A stretch of 64,000 nucleotides of DNA from Cladochytrium replicatum (GCA_025526935.1 JAHLKD010000057.1:282194-346193), one strand, 5' to 3'. Shown: positions 41,358 through 55,308, counted from the stretch's first letter. Numbers and translations: made by a program. The notes: generated by a model not told the origin, from the sequence alone.

Positions 41358-41464
41358 GGTTGAGGCCAGTCAAGATATTTGACACTGTTTCGAAATGTGT
41401 TGGCTTTTGGCGGAATGGTCGTGGAGCATTTGAATTCGCAACATTGATTGGGTCTTGTATTAAC
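41358..41464 (-). mobile_element. 107-bp copia gag fragment
   Basis: Reverse complement of the gag segment equal to 48938-49050 in the full-length copy, with about 10 differences. It is trapped between LTR E and LTR F. Confidence 0.75.
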
Positions 41465-44396
41465 TGTTGAACAAAGCTGTGGTCTGGATCCTCAGGTTGT
41501 GTGTGTTGTTAATTCACGGGTTAATGTTGCTAAGAGATGAATAAAGAAGATTGCGAGTCACAAGTGCTAGCGCAAGAGAATGCTCCTTGTGTGTATCGCC
41601 ACAGGCTCCTTAAATAAGTGTACTGTCGTTTTGGCTTTTCCTTCCGGAAGATCTGGATCGCAGCAATAAGGTTTGACTCTTCTTCTCACAGGCGTAGCGA
41701 AGCATAATCATGCTAAGCTGTGCGTGAGATCTAGCTCTCCTCAACAGGATTGTTCTCACACATGATTCCCACGAACGCGTTAATCATATGTAAACCTTTG
41801 CTGTGATCTGATCCGGGCTTCACTTCTACAAGTGGATGATAGAAAAGTAATGACAGTTTACTATACCTATGGCCGCAATAAATATAACCCATGAAGAAAT
41901 AACCTGAGGTATCCAAACTCGTAATAGATCATCATCTATATGCTTTAGTTCAATAGTTAGAAATGTTGCTCGGTGAAGAGTGAGATTTCTGTATATTGGG
42001 CGTTTGTGTTTTTGTACTATCAATGACTGGATTGGCCAAGTCCATCAATCAAAATACTTAACACACCCCCTCAGTCATTAGATAGGTACAACCGAGAGTA
42101 TCACTCAACCGATCATAACTTTCTGTAAATGCTGAAGTTGATATTCCATTGAAATAAAGGTGAGTTGTATGGACATCGCCAGTCGGTTGTTCAAGATAGT
42201 ATATTAAGTGAAGACTGACTGACTAGCCCCAACGAGCCCCTGTGTTTAAGGTATAATTTACTTCCAAGAGGTTTAGTTAAGATGTCCGCGATCATATCAG
42301 AAGTATCCATATGGTGTAACTCCTAATGTTTCTGTTCAACTTGGAGATTCACAAATCTCTCGCGAACGTCCATGTGTTTAGTCCGTTTGTTGTTGAACAG
42401 ATTGTTTGCGATAGACTCGGTGGATTGATTGTCTTGCCATAAACAGAGCGGATTGAACGACGTAATTCCGATACCCGTCATAAGATTTTTCATCCACTTC
42501 ATCTCACGTGATAGTTCGTTCAGCGCATACAGTTCGGCTTCCGACGACGAGGCTGCAATAGCCTGTTGTCGAATCGACTGCCAACTGATTGCCGCATTAG
42601 CGAACATTACCACGTAACCGGTTTGTGAGTATCTATCTGCATCGCCTGCCCAGTCTGCATCGGCATAACCTTGTGGGTTGTTAGCCGAATCAAACGTATA
42701 GAGACCGTCGGGTCTCAGCATCGGAGACGTGATACCAGTCCGTGTATAGTGTAAACCGTAATCCCAAGTACTGAGTAAATATCGTTGTAATCGATAGAGA
42801 GCCTTTGATTCTGACTGTCGAGGATCAATCTGATGTTGTGCCAAAATATTGACTGCGTATGAAATATCTGGTCGTGTCTTAGTTGCCACATACGATATCT
42901 TCATTAACATTGATCGAAATTGTGTTGCCTTGGCATCGGACAGTGTTGGTGTAGTCTCATCAAAGATATATGATTTCGACATCGGTGTTTTGGTCAGTTT
43001 GATGTTGGTACCCCATAAATTTGCTTCTTCGAGAATCTCCTTTACGTACAATGCATTGCTAAGGAAATATCCTTCCGTTGTCTGCAATAACTCCATTTTC
43101 AGAATCCATTTCTCCTTCGAAGTACTGCTACTGTGAACGAAATTTCCACATCGGTCTGAAACCGATGATATGCGTTTGGATCTGTGGAAAAATGTAGTAT
43201 ATCATCGACATGAACGGTAGTGTGTTTGCGGGTATTATTTGTTGGATTGTATCGCCAGAAATGACAGATGTCTGCAATATTCCTCACGAAACCAACACTG
43301 AGATATTGTTTCCAAAGAGTTTTGTACCATTCTCGAGCTGCCTGGTGTAGACCGTACAGACTTTTGATAAGTCTGCAGACGATGGGTCGATTCCGGAAAT
43401 CTACTCGTCCGAAACCATGAGGGAGTTCGACGTAGTTCTCTTCTTCCAGTATCGCATTGAGATATGCACCCTTGATATCAAACTGGAATATGATCATGCC
43501 GACTAATGCTGCTAATGCAATCAGAAAACGGATCGTGGACGTTTTCGTAACTGGAGAATAGGTTTCATCGAAATCCAATCCTTCAATCTGTGAAAATCCT
43601 CGTACGACCAAACGTGCTTTGAATCGAGTAATATTGCCATGTTCGTCAAGCTTATATGTGAAAACCCATTTGCCCGATAATAAATTCCGTCCATCAGGTA
43701 AAAACGTTTCGGCCCAAGTATTGTTGCCGACTAGTTGTGTGACTTCCTCCTTCATCGCCGCTAACCAGAATGGAGCCTCATCGGATCGTGATAAAGCCTC
43801 ACGAAGAGTCTTTGGTGCAGTCCGTATATTTCCATTCGCAATTGGTTGTGTTGGATATGAGGAATCGGCCTTCAGGGTCCAATCCATATTAGGAACCGAT
43901 CAGGTAAACAAGGAATTTTGTTTCCTTTTGGCGTTCAACAAATTTGCACTTGCTTGACGTTTTCGTTTTCTTGCTGCATACGCTTCGTCGACATCTTCTC
44001 CAATGAATTGAAGATCACTTTCGAGTTGTGCATCATATTCCTCTACAGGAGATACAGAAGACAAATTCGGAGATTCTTCAGTAATGGATTGTGGAGTCGA
44101 TAAATCAGCATTTGGATCGTAATCAGCATCGTCTGGGTCATCATCGTCTAGTCCATGTAAATGTTCAACAACACCACGCATGTCACCGGCTTCTTCTAAG
44201 CGGTAATATATGGGATCGTCGTTCATATCCTCATCGATTTCTTCGTCTGCAACGGTAGAAATTGGGAAATTGTCTGAGACAAACTCAACAGTCGTCTCTT
44301 GCACCCCCTGATCCCCGGTTGGTATTTGATCAACATCGAAATATGTCCCGGCCTTCAGTGGATATTGTACTGTAAGATTGTCGAGTAACTGTCGTG
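41465..44396 (-). mobile_element. 5'-truncated copia element (copy F)
   Basis: Minus-strand copy with its 3' LTR at 41465-42063 (599 bp) and the interior from the polypurine side (complement of CTGAGGGGGTG) to 44396. There the match to the full copy stops within the integrase tail region. Confidence 0.85.
42191..44396 (-). pseudogene. copia pol remnant (integrase tail, RT, RNase H), copy F
   Basis: Contains the RT (FDIKGAYLNAILEEENYVEL, VHVDDILHFS) and RNase H (YADADWAGDADRYS, SSSEAELYALNELS) blocks. Lesions: a frame break near 43097 just after the RT motif region; a TGA at about 43898 upstream of RT; and a CAG-to-TAG change at 42323-42325 before the C-terminus. Unlike copies C and D, it keeps the intact ALSRSDEAPFW site. 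Confidence 0.85.
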
Positions 44397-44451
44397 TTGC
44401 TGCATGCACATATATGGAACTAGCTACTCCAGTCTTCATCTGCTACTGACA

Positions 44452-45072
44452 CTGAGGGGAAATAGCCTTACCAGAGACGTCTGGGACAAGTTCATGCGTA
44501 ATCATACATTACATGAAAGAACTGGCATTTCTAACTATTGGTCATGAAGACATCCTCCTTTACTCATTGGAATCTAGTAGAGTTCTGAGAGTGATCACGC
44601 GTTTGAGAAAGAATGTGATGCTAATCAGTTTGCTGCTGACAGTTATATCATACTCGAGTACATCTCGTATGATATTAATGCAAGGTACTACACACTTATT
44701 TCTCAAGAGAACATGTCATTGTAGACAAGATTATAGCTAATCTTCATGTTCTGCTCACAATGGTTATTGTGAACGATCACTGGGATCTATATCTCTCTAT
44801 TCGAGAGAATAATGTTTATATCAGATATTTCCATATATCTATAGCCACAGGTTAATTATAAAAGCCGAAACGACAGTATATTTGAATTGTTTGCACAATT
44901 CAAAGAGCCTGTGGCGATATGAGATTTCGGGTGGCTGTGGCGCAAGAGCGTGATTGGAGAGACACGAAACTCTGCACATACACAGATCAACCTGAGGACT
45001 ATCTCTAGCGCAAGTCCCAGATCAGCAGCACTAAAACTGATCAAATCACATCGCCCTCAAACCAAACTTCGA
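44452..45072 (+). repeat. Probable diverged copia-type LTR
   Basis: Weak collinear similarity to the family LTR: TTTCTAACTATTG, ...CGAAACGACAGTATA, AGAGCCTGTGGCGATA and ACCTGAGGA appear in the same order. It has TATAAAAG near 44857 and a hairpin TTGAATTGT/ACAATTCAA at 44882-44903. It stands directly before the interior of copy B. Ends could not be fixed. Confidence 0.45.
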
Positions 45073-47539
45073 CACATCTTCGCGGCCGAAGCCATTCACC
45101 GGTAAAACGCTGCAGGATTTCGATCTGTACATGGAACAAGTGCAGACTTACGCAAACTTACGTGGCGGCGCTGGCACTATGCTTCTCCAAGAACCAATGG
45201 CTCTTCCTGATAGTCCGAATTACGAAGCGGAAGGAAATCGCCCACAGCGTCCGATAGTCATCGCCGGAGCTGCTGGCGGAGCTGCTAACGAAGCACGAGC
45301 ACAATGGGAAGTAGAACTACGTGAACATTTGGCGATCGTCACACACAACAGTCGCTTACGTACGCAATATCGTGCTGAGATGCAAGATTACCGTGCACAA
45401 CAAGCGGACAATAACGTCGCAGTTGGAATTCTATGCGAATGTTTCCCAAAAAGCGACATGAATCGAGTCAGAGCTTATGCGTCAGCAAAAGGCAAAGTCG
45501 ATGGACTTCGCCGAATTTCAGTGCTGGCGGTCAAGCTCCGATCGAATCGTCTATGTGGGAGCAACGGCTGGTAGATCTGAAATGTACGAATGGTCAGTCG
45601 GCAGAAAGCGTTCAGCAGTTTGTGACCGACCTCACTGAGTTGTTCGAACTCAGACTGAACTCTTTACCGGACGAACTCGTAATCAAGGATCTACTAAATC
45701 GGTTAGTCGCAAAAATCACGATGCAGACAATTGAACTACGGACCCTCGTACCTTTTCTCGGAAAAATGATCACTTCTGCGTATGCCGAATGGGAACCGGC
45801 GTTAATACAAGATCCAATTGATGCTGCAAATCTGAATGCTCCGCGACCATTCCACCAAAAGCCAACGCATTACTTCGAAACAGGTGTCAAATATCTTGAC
45901 CGACCTCAACCAATTGGTCCAACTCAACGTCACCATGGATGCCGGTGGGCCTAATGGGACAAAGAAGGCCATGAAGGCAAAGGCGAAGAAAGCGAAGGCG
46001 AAAGCGAAAGCCAAGGTTGCGAAGTCAGAGGACATTTGTACCTTGCATCCGAACTCGTCTCACGCCAATGCTCAATGCCGTAAGCAGGGTGCCTCGGGTG
46101 GCTCAAGCAGTAGCGGTGGGAGTAGCAGTTCCACTCGGACCAGGCAGTCGCAGGACTCCTGGTCGTCCACATCTTCTTCTGCAAAGAAGACAGATCTCAC
46201 ATGCAACTTCTGTGGCAAACGAGGACACAAGCAGTCGGCGTGTAAACGCTATCTCACTACAAAGAGTCTTTGTTTAGACACGGATTTTCGTGCATTCATT
46301 GCCAGCCGTGGCGATGCAGGTGATGATTTGTCGGAGGACGAGTCTACTGCCAAACCGGTGTTGACCAAGAAGTGAACGCACACTCGGCACAGAAGGTTGT
46401 CCGTGTACATGTTCAAGCAAAGGATCGTGTGGGTTTGCTTGATACAGGCGCAACTGTTTTGGATGACACCAATCGTTATGCCTTTAGTTCGCTGACGTAT
46501 ACGAATGACGAGGACGTGGTGGAACTAGCGGATAGTCATACAATTCCAGTTTGTGGTTTTGGAGATGTATCTGTAGTTTTACCCAATGGGCGAATTAAGA
46601 TAATACACAACGCACTTTATGTTCCTGATCTCGAAGACACACTTGCATCAGTGTGTAGTATCATTGGAGACTCCGGGGACATTGTGAGTTTCACCAAAGA
46701 CAAGGTTATCCTCACGCATGGTGATACGGATGAACACGTTATTATTGGGCGACGGGAAAGAGATTTGTACTATCTCTATGCTGATGTTAGTACCGTCGGA
46801 ACTCACCAACCGCGGCATGTGATTGCTCAACCAGCTAAAGCAGTAGCGGTATCCGCAGAAGGTCTCGATCAGTCGATGGACTTTACATCCGGTGTACGAT
46901 CTTCTCACGCGATGGGTCTTGATGTAATGTCAGACAACAGCATTCGTCAAACGAACGATGATGAATGTCAACGAGCATCTCAAGATACAGTTGGAGTGAG
47001 CACCATCTTATCGCCAGTGACAGTACACAAACTTGCAAAGTTACACCAGCAGTTTGGTCACATCCACTTACGGACGATCTTTCGAACGGCAGAGAAGCTC
47101 AACATCAAAATGCCCAAGGTTGAACCGGATGCATTCAATCTTGTCAACAAATCAATTATGCAGAATTGTTTGGTCTGTAGTCGCACGAAGCTGAAGCAGA
47201 AGCCGATTTATTCTACAATAAGTCGAGCTCCGAGGAAACTTTTCCGTCTGTTTTCCGATGTCGTACGTTTAATCTACGACAGACAGAAGAAGAGATATTG
47301 GCAGATCATTGTCGACGAACAACCTCGTTTCATCACAATCTACTTCCTGAATCGAAAGAGTGATGCTGTGGATAGTATGATTCGACATATCGCTGATGTG
47401 GAAAATCGCAATCACCCATTACACGTTGCTGAACTACGTTCCGATTCAGGAGAATTGATTACGAAACGGTTGATCCAATGGTGCAATACCAGGATTCCTC
47501 GCATCCACGTCCAGCTCCTCCGTCAGTAAAGGAACTCGA
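45073..47539 (+). mobile_element. Truncated copia element (copy B: gag-protease-integrase part)
   Basis: Collinear with 48207-50749 of the full copy. It lacks the first bases of gag and stops abruptly at 47539, where the 5' LTR of copy A begins. Lesions: loss of one T in the run near 45520 (gag frameshift); a deletion of about 60 bp after the Lys-rich gag tail near 46373 that ends that frame; one extra base in the protease motif (GTTTTGGATGACACC instead of GTTTGGATGACACC); and the same 4-bp deletion after the integrase site as copy A. Confidence 0.85.
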
Positions 47540-48138
47540 TGTTAAGTATTTCGATTGATGGACTTGGCCAATCCAGTCATTGATAGTACAAAAACACAAA
47601 CGCCCGATATACAGAAATGTCACTCTTCACCGAGCAACATTTCTAACTATTGAACTAAAGCATATAGATGATGATCTATTACGAGTTTGGATACCTCCGG
47701 GTATTTCTTCATGGGTTATATTTATTGCGGCCATAGGTATAGTAAACTGTCATTACTTTTCTATCATCCACTTGTAGAAGTGAAGCCCGGATCAGATCAC
47801 AGCAAAGGTTTACATATGATTAACGTGTTCGTGGGAATCATGTGTGAGAACAATCCTGTTCAGGAGAGCTAGATCTCACGCACAGCTTAGCATGATTATG
47901 CTTCGCTACGCCTGTGAGAAGAAGAGTCAAACCTTATCGCTTCGATCCAGATCTTCCGGAAGGAAAAGCCAAAACGACAGTACACTTATTTAAGGAGCCT
48001 GTGGCGATACACACAAGGAGCATTCTCTTGCGCTAGTACTTGTGACTCGCAATCTTCTTTATTCATCTCTTAGAAACATTAACCCGTGAATTAGCAACAC
48101 ACACAACCTGAGGATCCAGACCACAGCTTTGTTCAACA
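47540..48138 (+). repeat. 5' LTR of copia copy A
   Basis: 599 bp. By eye it is closer to the 3' LTR of copy C (59020-59618) than to its own partner at 53498-54098. Confidence 0.9.
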
Positions 48139-48189
48139 CAATAGTTACGAATCGTTGCTTAACACATTTCTTTGGACAACAACGACAAG

Positions 48190-51100
48190 ATGGGTTCAGG
48201 ATCGAATGACGCCACATCTTCGCGGCCGAAGCCATTCACCGGTAAAACGCTGCAGGATTTCGATCTGTACATGGAACAAGTGCAGACTTACGCAAACTTA
48301 CGTGGCGGCGCTGGCACTATGCTTCTCCAAGAACCAATGGCTCTTCCTGATAATCCGAATTACGAGGCGGAAGGAAATCGCCCACAGCGTCCGATAGTCA
48401 TCGCCGGAGCTGCTGGCGGAGCTGCTAACGAAGCACGAGCACAATGGGAAGCAGAACTACGTGAACATTTGGCGATCGTCACACACAACAGTCACTTACG
48501 TACGCAATATCGTGCTGAGATGCAAGATTACCGTGCACAACAAGCGGACAATAACGTCGCAGTTGGAATTCTATGCGAATGTTTCCCAAAACGCGACATG
48601 AATCGAGTCAGAGCTTATGCGTCAGCAAAAGAGCAAAGTCGATGGACTTCGCCGAATTTTCAGTGCTGGCGGACAAGCTCCGATCGAATCGTCTATGTGG
48701 GAGCAACGGCTGGTAGATCTGAAATGTACGAACGGTCAGTCGGCAGAAAGCGTTCAGCAGTTTGTGACCGACCTCACTGAGTTATTCGAACTCAAACTGA
48801 ACTCTTTACCGGACGAACTCGTAATCAAGGATCTACTAAACCGGTTAGTCGCAAAAATCACGATGCAGACAATTGAACTACGGACCCTCGTACCTTTTCT
48901 CGGAAAAATGATCACTTCTGCGTATGCCGAATGGGAACCGGCGTTAATACAAGATCCAATTGATGCTGCAAATCCGAATGCTCCGCGACCATTCCACCAA
49001 AAGCCAACGCATTACTTCGAAACAGTGTCAAATATCTTGACCGACCTCAACCAATTGGTCCAACTCAACGTCACCATGGATGCCGGTGGGCCGAATGGGA
49101 CAAAGAAGGCCATGAAGGCAAAGGCGAAGAAAGCGAAGGCGAAAGCGAAAGCCAAGGTTGCGAAGTCGGAGGATATTTGTACCTTGCATCCGAACTCATC
49201 TCACACCAATGCTCAATGCCGTAAGCAGGGTGCCTCGAGTGGCTCAGGCAGTAGCGGTGGGAGTAGCAGTTCCACTCGGACCAGGCAGTCGCAGGACTCC
49301 AGGTCGTCCACATCTTCTTCTGCAAAGAAGACAGATCTCACATGCAATTTCTGTGGCAAACGAGGACACAAGCAGTCGGCGTGTAAACGCTATCTCACTG
49401 CAAAGAGTCTTTGTTTAGACACGGATTTTCGTGCATTCATTGCCAGCCGTGGCGATGCAGGTGATGATTCGTCGGAGGACGAATCTACCGCCAAACCGGT
49501 GTTGACCAAGAAGGTAATCTTTGACCTTACCCAACCTACTTCTGTTGATAAAGATGCTGACACATACATCGGAAATATGTTTTCGATAGTGAACGCACAC
49601 TCGGCACAGAAGGTTGTCCGTGTACATGTTCAAGCAAAGGATCGTGTGGGTTTGCTTGATACAGGCGCAACTGTTTGGATGACACCTAATCGTCATGCCT
49701 TTAGTTCGCTGACGTATACGAATGACGAGGACGTGGTGGAACTAGCGGATAGTCATACAATTCCAGTTTGTGGTTTTGGAGATGTATCTGTAGTTTTACC
49801 CAATGGGCGAATTAAGATAATACACAACGCACTTTATGTTCCTGATCTCGAAGACACACTTGCATCAGTGTGTAGTATCATTGGAGACTCCGGGGACATT
49901 GTGAGTTTCACCAAAGACAAGGTTATCCTCACGCATGGTGATACGGATGAACACGTTATTATTGGGCGACGGGAAAGAGATTTGTACTATCTCTATGCTG
50001 ATGTTAGTACCGTCGGAACTCACCAACCGCGGCATGTGATTGCTCAACGAGCTAAAGCAGTAGCGGTATCCGCAGAAGGTCTCGATCAGTCGATGGACTT
50101 TACGTCCGGTGTACGATCTTCTCACGCGATGGGTCTCGATGTAATGTCAGACAACAACATTCGTCAAACGAACGATGATGAATGTCAACGAGCATCTCAA
50201 GATACAGTTGGAGTGAGCACCAACTTATCGCCAGTGACAGTACACGAACTTGCAAAGTTACACCAGCAGTTTGGTCACATCCACTTACGGACAATCTTTC
50301 GAACGGCAGAGAAGCTCAACATCAAAATGCCCAAGGTTGAACCGGATGCATTCAATCTTGTCAACAAATCAATTATGCAGAATTGTTTGGTCTGTAGTCG
50401 CACGAAGCTGAAGCAGAAGCCGATTTATTCTACAATAAGTCGAGCTCCGAGGAAACTTTTCCGTCTGTTTTCCGATGTCGTACGTTTAATCTACGACGGA
50501 CAGAAGAAGAGATATTGGCAGATCATTGTCGACGAACAACCTCGTTTCATCACAATCTACTTCCTGAATCGAAAGAGTGATGCGGTGGATAGTATGATTC
50601 GACATATCGCTGATGTGGAAAATCGCAATCACCCATTACACGTTGCTGAACTACGTTCCGATTCAGGAGAATTGATTACGAAACGGTTGATCCAATGGTG
50701 CAATACCAGGATTCCTCGCATCCACGTCCAGCTCCTCCGTCAGTAAAGGAACTCGATGGTCTATCAGAGCGGAATATACAATCGATCAAGTATATGTCGG
50801 ACGCGATGCTGCTACAAGCTGGACTACCACGAACACTTCAATTCGTGCAACTCTCCATCCTATACGCTGCGGTCGTCAAGAACGCTACTTTCCATTCAGC
50901 TGTGAATGCGATTCCGTACTGTGCTTACCTTGACAAGCGGATAGATTTGGCAACTATCCACGCCTTTGGAACACTCGTTAGTTTGTGGATCTCACACGAA
51001 CAAAGGTTGGCGCGCAGAATCCGAGACAAGTCTGAACTAGGTCTGTTTCTCGGATACAAGGGTGAAGACCTGAAGATCGTCATAGCACTCAATTTTCGGA

Positions 51101-53370
51101 CAAACACAATAGGCGAATACTTCCATGTTACGTTCCACGAGGGAGTTTTTGTTGGTTATAATCCTACCCGACAGTTACTCGACGATCTTACGGTACAATA
51201 TCCACTGAAGGCCGGGACATATTTCGATGTTGATCAAATACCAACCGGGGATCAGGGGGTGCAAGAGACGACTGTTGAGTTTGTCTCAGACAATTTCCCG
51301 ATTTCTACCGTTGCAGACGAAGAAATCGATGAGGATATAAACGACGACCCCATATATTACCGCTTAGAAGAAGCCGGTGACATGCATGTTGTTGAACATT
51401 TACATGGACTAGACGATGATGACCCAGACGATGCTGATTATGATCCAAATGCTGATTTATCGACTCCACAATCCATTACTGAAGAATCTCCGAATTTGTC
51501 TTCCGTATCTCCTGTAGAGGAATATGATGCACAACTCGAAAGTGATCTTCAATTCATTGGAGAAGATGTCGACGAAGCATATGCAGCAAGAAAACGAAAA
51601 CGTCAAGCAAGTGCAAATTTGTCGAACGCCAAAAGGAAACAAAATTCCTTGTTTACCCGGTCCGTTCCTAATATCGATTGGACCCTGAAGGCCGATTCCT
51701 CATATCCAACACAACCAATTGCGAATGGAAATATACGGACTGCACCAAAGACTCTTCGTGAGGCTTTATCACGATCCGATGAGGCTCCATTCTGGTTAGC
51801 GGCGATGAAGGAGGAAGTTACACAACTAGTCGGCAACAATACTTGGGCCGAAACGTTTTTACCTGATGGACGGAATTTATTATCGGGCAAATGGGTTTTC
51901 ACATATAAGCTTGACGAACATGGCAATATTACTCGATTCAAAGCACGTTGGGTCGTACGAGGATTTTCACAGATTGAAGGATTGGATTTCGATGAAACCT
52001 ATTCTCCAGTTACGAAAACGTCCACGATCCGTTTTCTGATTGCATTAGCAGCATTAGTCGGCATGATCATATTCCAGTTTGATATCAAGGGTGCATATCT
52101 CAATGCGATACTGGAAGAAGAGAACTACGTCGAACTCCCTCATGGTTTCGGACGAGTAGATTTCCAGAGTCGACCCATCGTCTGCAGACTTATCAAAAGT
52201 CTGTACGGTCTACACCAGGCAGCTCGAGAATGGTACAAAACTCTTTGGAAACAATATCTCAGTGTTGGTTTCGTGCGGAATATTGCAGACATCTGTCATT
52301 TCTGGCGATACAATCCAACAAATAATACCCGCGAACACACTACCGTTCATGTCGATGATATACTACATTTTTCCACAGATCCAAACGCATATCATCGGTT
52401 TCAGACCGATTTGGAAACTTCGTTCACAGTAGGCAGTACTTCGAAGGCGAAATGGATTCTGAAAATGGAGTTATTGCAGACAACGGAAGGATATTTCCTT
52501 AGCAATGCATTGTACGTAAAGAAGATTCTCGAAGAAGCGAATTTATGGGGTACCAACATCAAACCGACCAAAACACCGATGTCAAAATCATATATCTTTG
52601 ATGAGACCACACCAACACTGTCCGATGCCGAGGCAACACAATTTCGATCAATGTTAATGAAGATATCGTACGTGGCGACTAAGACACGACCGGATATTTC
52701 ATACGCAGTCAATATTTTGGCACAACATCAGATTGATCCTCGACAGTCAGAATCAAAGGCTCTCTATCGATTACAACGATATTTACTCGGTACTTGGGAT
52801 TACGGTTTACACTATACACGGACTGGTATCACGTCTCCGATGCTAAGACCCGACGGTCTCTACATGTTTGATTCGGCTAACAACCCACAAGGTTATGCCG
52901 ATGCAGACTGGGCGGGCGATGCAGATAGATACTCACGAACCGGTTACGTGGTAATGTTCGCTAATGCGGCAATCAGTTGGCAGTCGATTCGACAACAGAC
53001 TATTGCAGCCTCGTCGTCGGAAGCCGAACTGTATGCGCTGAACGAACTATCGCGTGAGATGAAGTGGATGAAAAATCTTATGACGGGTATTGGAATTACG
53101 TCGTTCAATCCGCTCCGTTTATGGCAAGACAATCAATCCACCGAGTCTATCGCAAACAATCTGTTCAACAACAAACGGACCAAACACATGGACGTTCGCG
53201 AGAGATTTGTGAATCTCCAAGTTGAACAGAAACATCAGGAGTTACACCATATGGATACTTCTGATATGATCGCGGACATCTTAACTAAACCTCTTGGAAG
53301 TAAATTATACCTTAAACACAGGGGCTCGTTGGGGCTAGTCAGTCAGTCTTCACTTAATATACTATCTTGA
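48190..53370 (+). pseudogene. copia gag-pol, nearly complete, two frameshifts (copy A)
   Basis: Order gag - protease - integrase - RT - RNase H. Gag starts at the ATG at 48190 (MGSGSNDATSS). One extra base near 48632 shifts frame (copy B reads through there). The second frame (48617-50746) has a Lys-rich patch, the knuckle CNFCGKRGHKQSAC, the protease LLDTGATVWMTP, the integrase zinc part (HQQFGHIH...CLVCSRTK) and ELRSDSGELI. A 4-bp deletion near 50728 (CCACGTCCAG; copies C and D have CCACGTCCACCCAG) breaks frame before GLSERN, which holds the last catalytic Glu. From 50695 to 53370 a long intact frame carries RT (FDIKGAYLNAILEEENYVEL, VHVDDILHFS) and RNase H (GYADADWAGDADRYSRTGYV). The RT and RNase H part is undamaged. 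Confidence 0.88.
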
Positions 53371-53497
53371 ACGACCGGCTGGCGATGTCCATACAACTCA
53401 CCTTTATTTCAATAGAATATCAACTTCAGCATTTACAGAAAGTTATGATCGGTTGAGTGATACTCTCGGTTGTACCTATCTAATGACTGAGGGGGTG

Positions 53498-54098
53498 TGT
53501 TAAGTATTTCGATTGATGGACTTGGCCAATCCAGTCATTGATAGTACAAAAACACAAACGCCGATATACAGAAATGTCACTCTTCACTGAGCAACATTTC
53601 TAACTATTGAACTAAAGCATATAGATGATGATCTATTACGAGTTTGGATACCTCCGGTTATTTCTTCATGGGTTATATTTATTGCAGCCATAGGTATAGT
53701 AAACTGTCATTACTTTTCTATCATCCACTTGTAGAAGTGAAGCCCGGATCAGATCAGAGCAAAGGTTTACATATGATTAACGCGTTCGTGGGAATCATGT
53801 GTGAGAACAATCCTGTTGAAGAGAGCTAGATCTCACGCACAGCTTAGCATGATTATGCTTTGCTACGCCTGTGAGAAGAAGAGTCAAACCTTATTGCTGC
53901 GATCCAGATCTTCCGGAAGGAAAAGCCAAACGACAGACAGTACACTTATTTAAGGAGCCTGTGGCGATACACACAAGCAGCATTCTCTTGCGCTAGCACT
54001 TGTGACTCGCAATCTTCTTTATTCATCTCTTAGCAACATTAACCCGTGAATTAACAACACACACAACCTGAGGATCCAGACCACAGCTTTGTTCAACA
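53498..54098 (+). repeat. 3' LTR of copia copy A
   Basis: 601 bp, TG...CA ends. It differs from the 5' LTR by about 15 substitutions and small indels (for example CAAACGACAGACAGTAC against CAAAACGACAGTAC). Confidence 0.9.
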
Positions 54099-55308
54099 TA
54101 AGCAGGTCATTGGCAATAGACTGCGTAGAGGTATTATGTTGCTAGAGGATCATGGGCTTACTTTTGCATGAAATACCAATGGTTGCCATGAGGTTTTTCA
54201 TCCACTTCATCTCACATGATAATTCATTCAATGCATATAACTCTGCTTCAGTGGAAGAGCAAGCTATAACCTGTTGCTTTGTAGACTGCCAGCAAACAGC
54301 TGCATTGGAAAACATTACAACATATCCTGTCCTGGAATAGCGAGCAGGATCATTTGCCCAGTCTGCATCAGCATATCCCATAGGGATGTGTTCATTTGAT
54401 GCAAACTCATATACACCATCAGAGCGTACATTGGGAGTGAGTATGTTGTTGCATGTGTAATGCAACCATAGTCCCATGTTCCCAATAAGTAACGATGCAG
54501 GCGAGCTAGTGCCTTTTGTTCGCAAACTCGTGGTTCAACCTGATGCTGTGCCAAGACATTGACAGCATAAGATAAATCAGGTCTGGTCTTTGTAGCTTGG
54601 TACGAGATTTTCATGAGTTCCGAGCGAAAAATAGTTGCATCATTTTTGGATAAAATAGGCAAGCTTGTTTCATGTTTGTAGTGAGAAGAAATAGGTGTTT
54701 TAGCAGCTTGATGTAAACCATATAAGCCTTTGACAAGATTACAAACTAATGGATTGCCAGATTTGTCAGTGTCTGTAAATCCATGAGGCATTTCAACATA
54801 AACATCTTCCTCAAGTGATGCATTGAGATATGCTCCTGTAATGTCAAATTGATAAATGTGTAATTTGACAATTGCAGCAAGAGCAACTAGTAATCGAATT
54901 GTAGTGGTTTCGCCACAGGAGAATAGGTTTTGTTGAAATCCATTCCCTGTATCTGGGAGAACCCTCTAACTACCCATCGTGCCTTGAATCGGATGATGTT
55001 TCCATCTTCATCAAGTTTGTATGATTATACCCATTTACCATTGAGAAGGTTGCTCCCATTTGGCAAGATGCGTTTGTTCCATGTTCCCAAATTGATCAGT
55101 TGTTGATTTTCTTCACACATGGCTGCAAGCCAGTATGGCCATTCATCAGGTAGCGACATAGCTTCCTGGACTGTTTTGGGAATACTTCTCAAGATTCCTT
55201 GAGGTATAGGAACGTCAGGTGTACTCGATTTTGCTTTCTCATTTACATTGACATTGGGGATATTACGTCTCAACAAGGGATGTCTTCGCTGGGGATGAAA
55301 TCTGTTTG
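54099..55308 (-). pseudogene. Fragment of a second copia family (RT-RNase H)
   Basis: The minus-strand protein is related to the main family but clearly distinct: MGYADADWANDPARYSRTGY, CSSTEAELYALNELSCEMKW, LPHGFTDTDKSGNPLVCNLV and EAMSLPDEWPYWLAAMCEEN. Between GLYGLHQAA and KTPISSHYKH roughly 150 residues of RT, including the catalytic VDD site, are deleted. It is cut on the left by the 3' LTR of copy A and on the right by the LTR of copy D. Confidence 0.85.

Larger units (their letters stand above)
47540..54098 (+). mobile_element. Full-length copia element (copy A)
   Basis: 6,559 bp with both LTRs: 47540-48138 (599 bp) and 53498-54098 (601 bp), starting TGTTAAGTATTTCG and ending GCTTTGTTCAACA. 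A polypurine CTGAGGGGGTG lies directly before the 3' LTR. The two LTRs differ at about 15 positions, and the flanks CTCGA and TAAGC are not a target duplication. The left flank is copy B, the right flank a second copia family. It is therefore either old or a product of recombination between elements. Confidence 0.9.
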
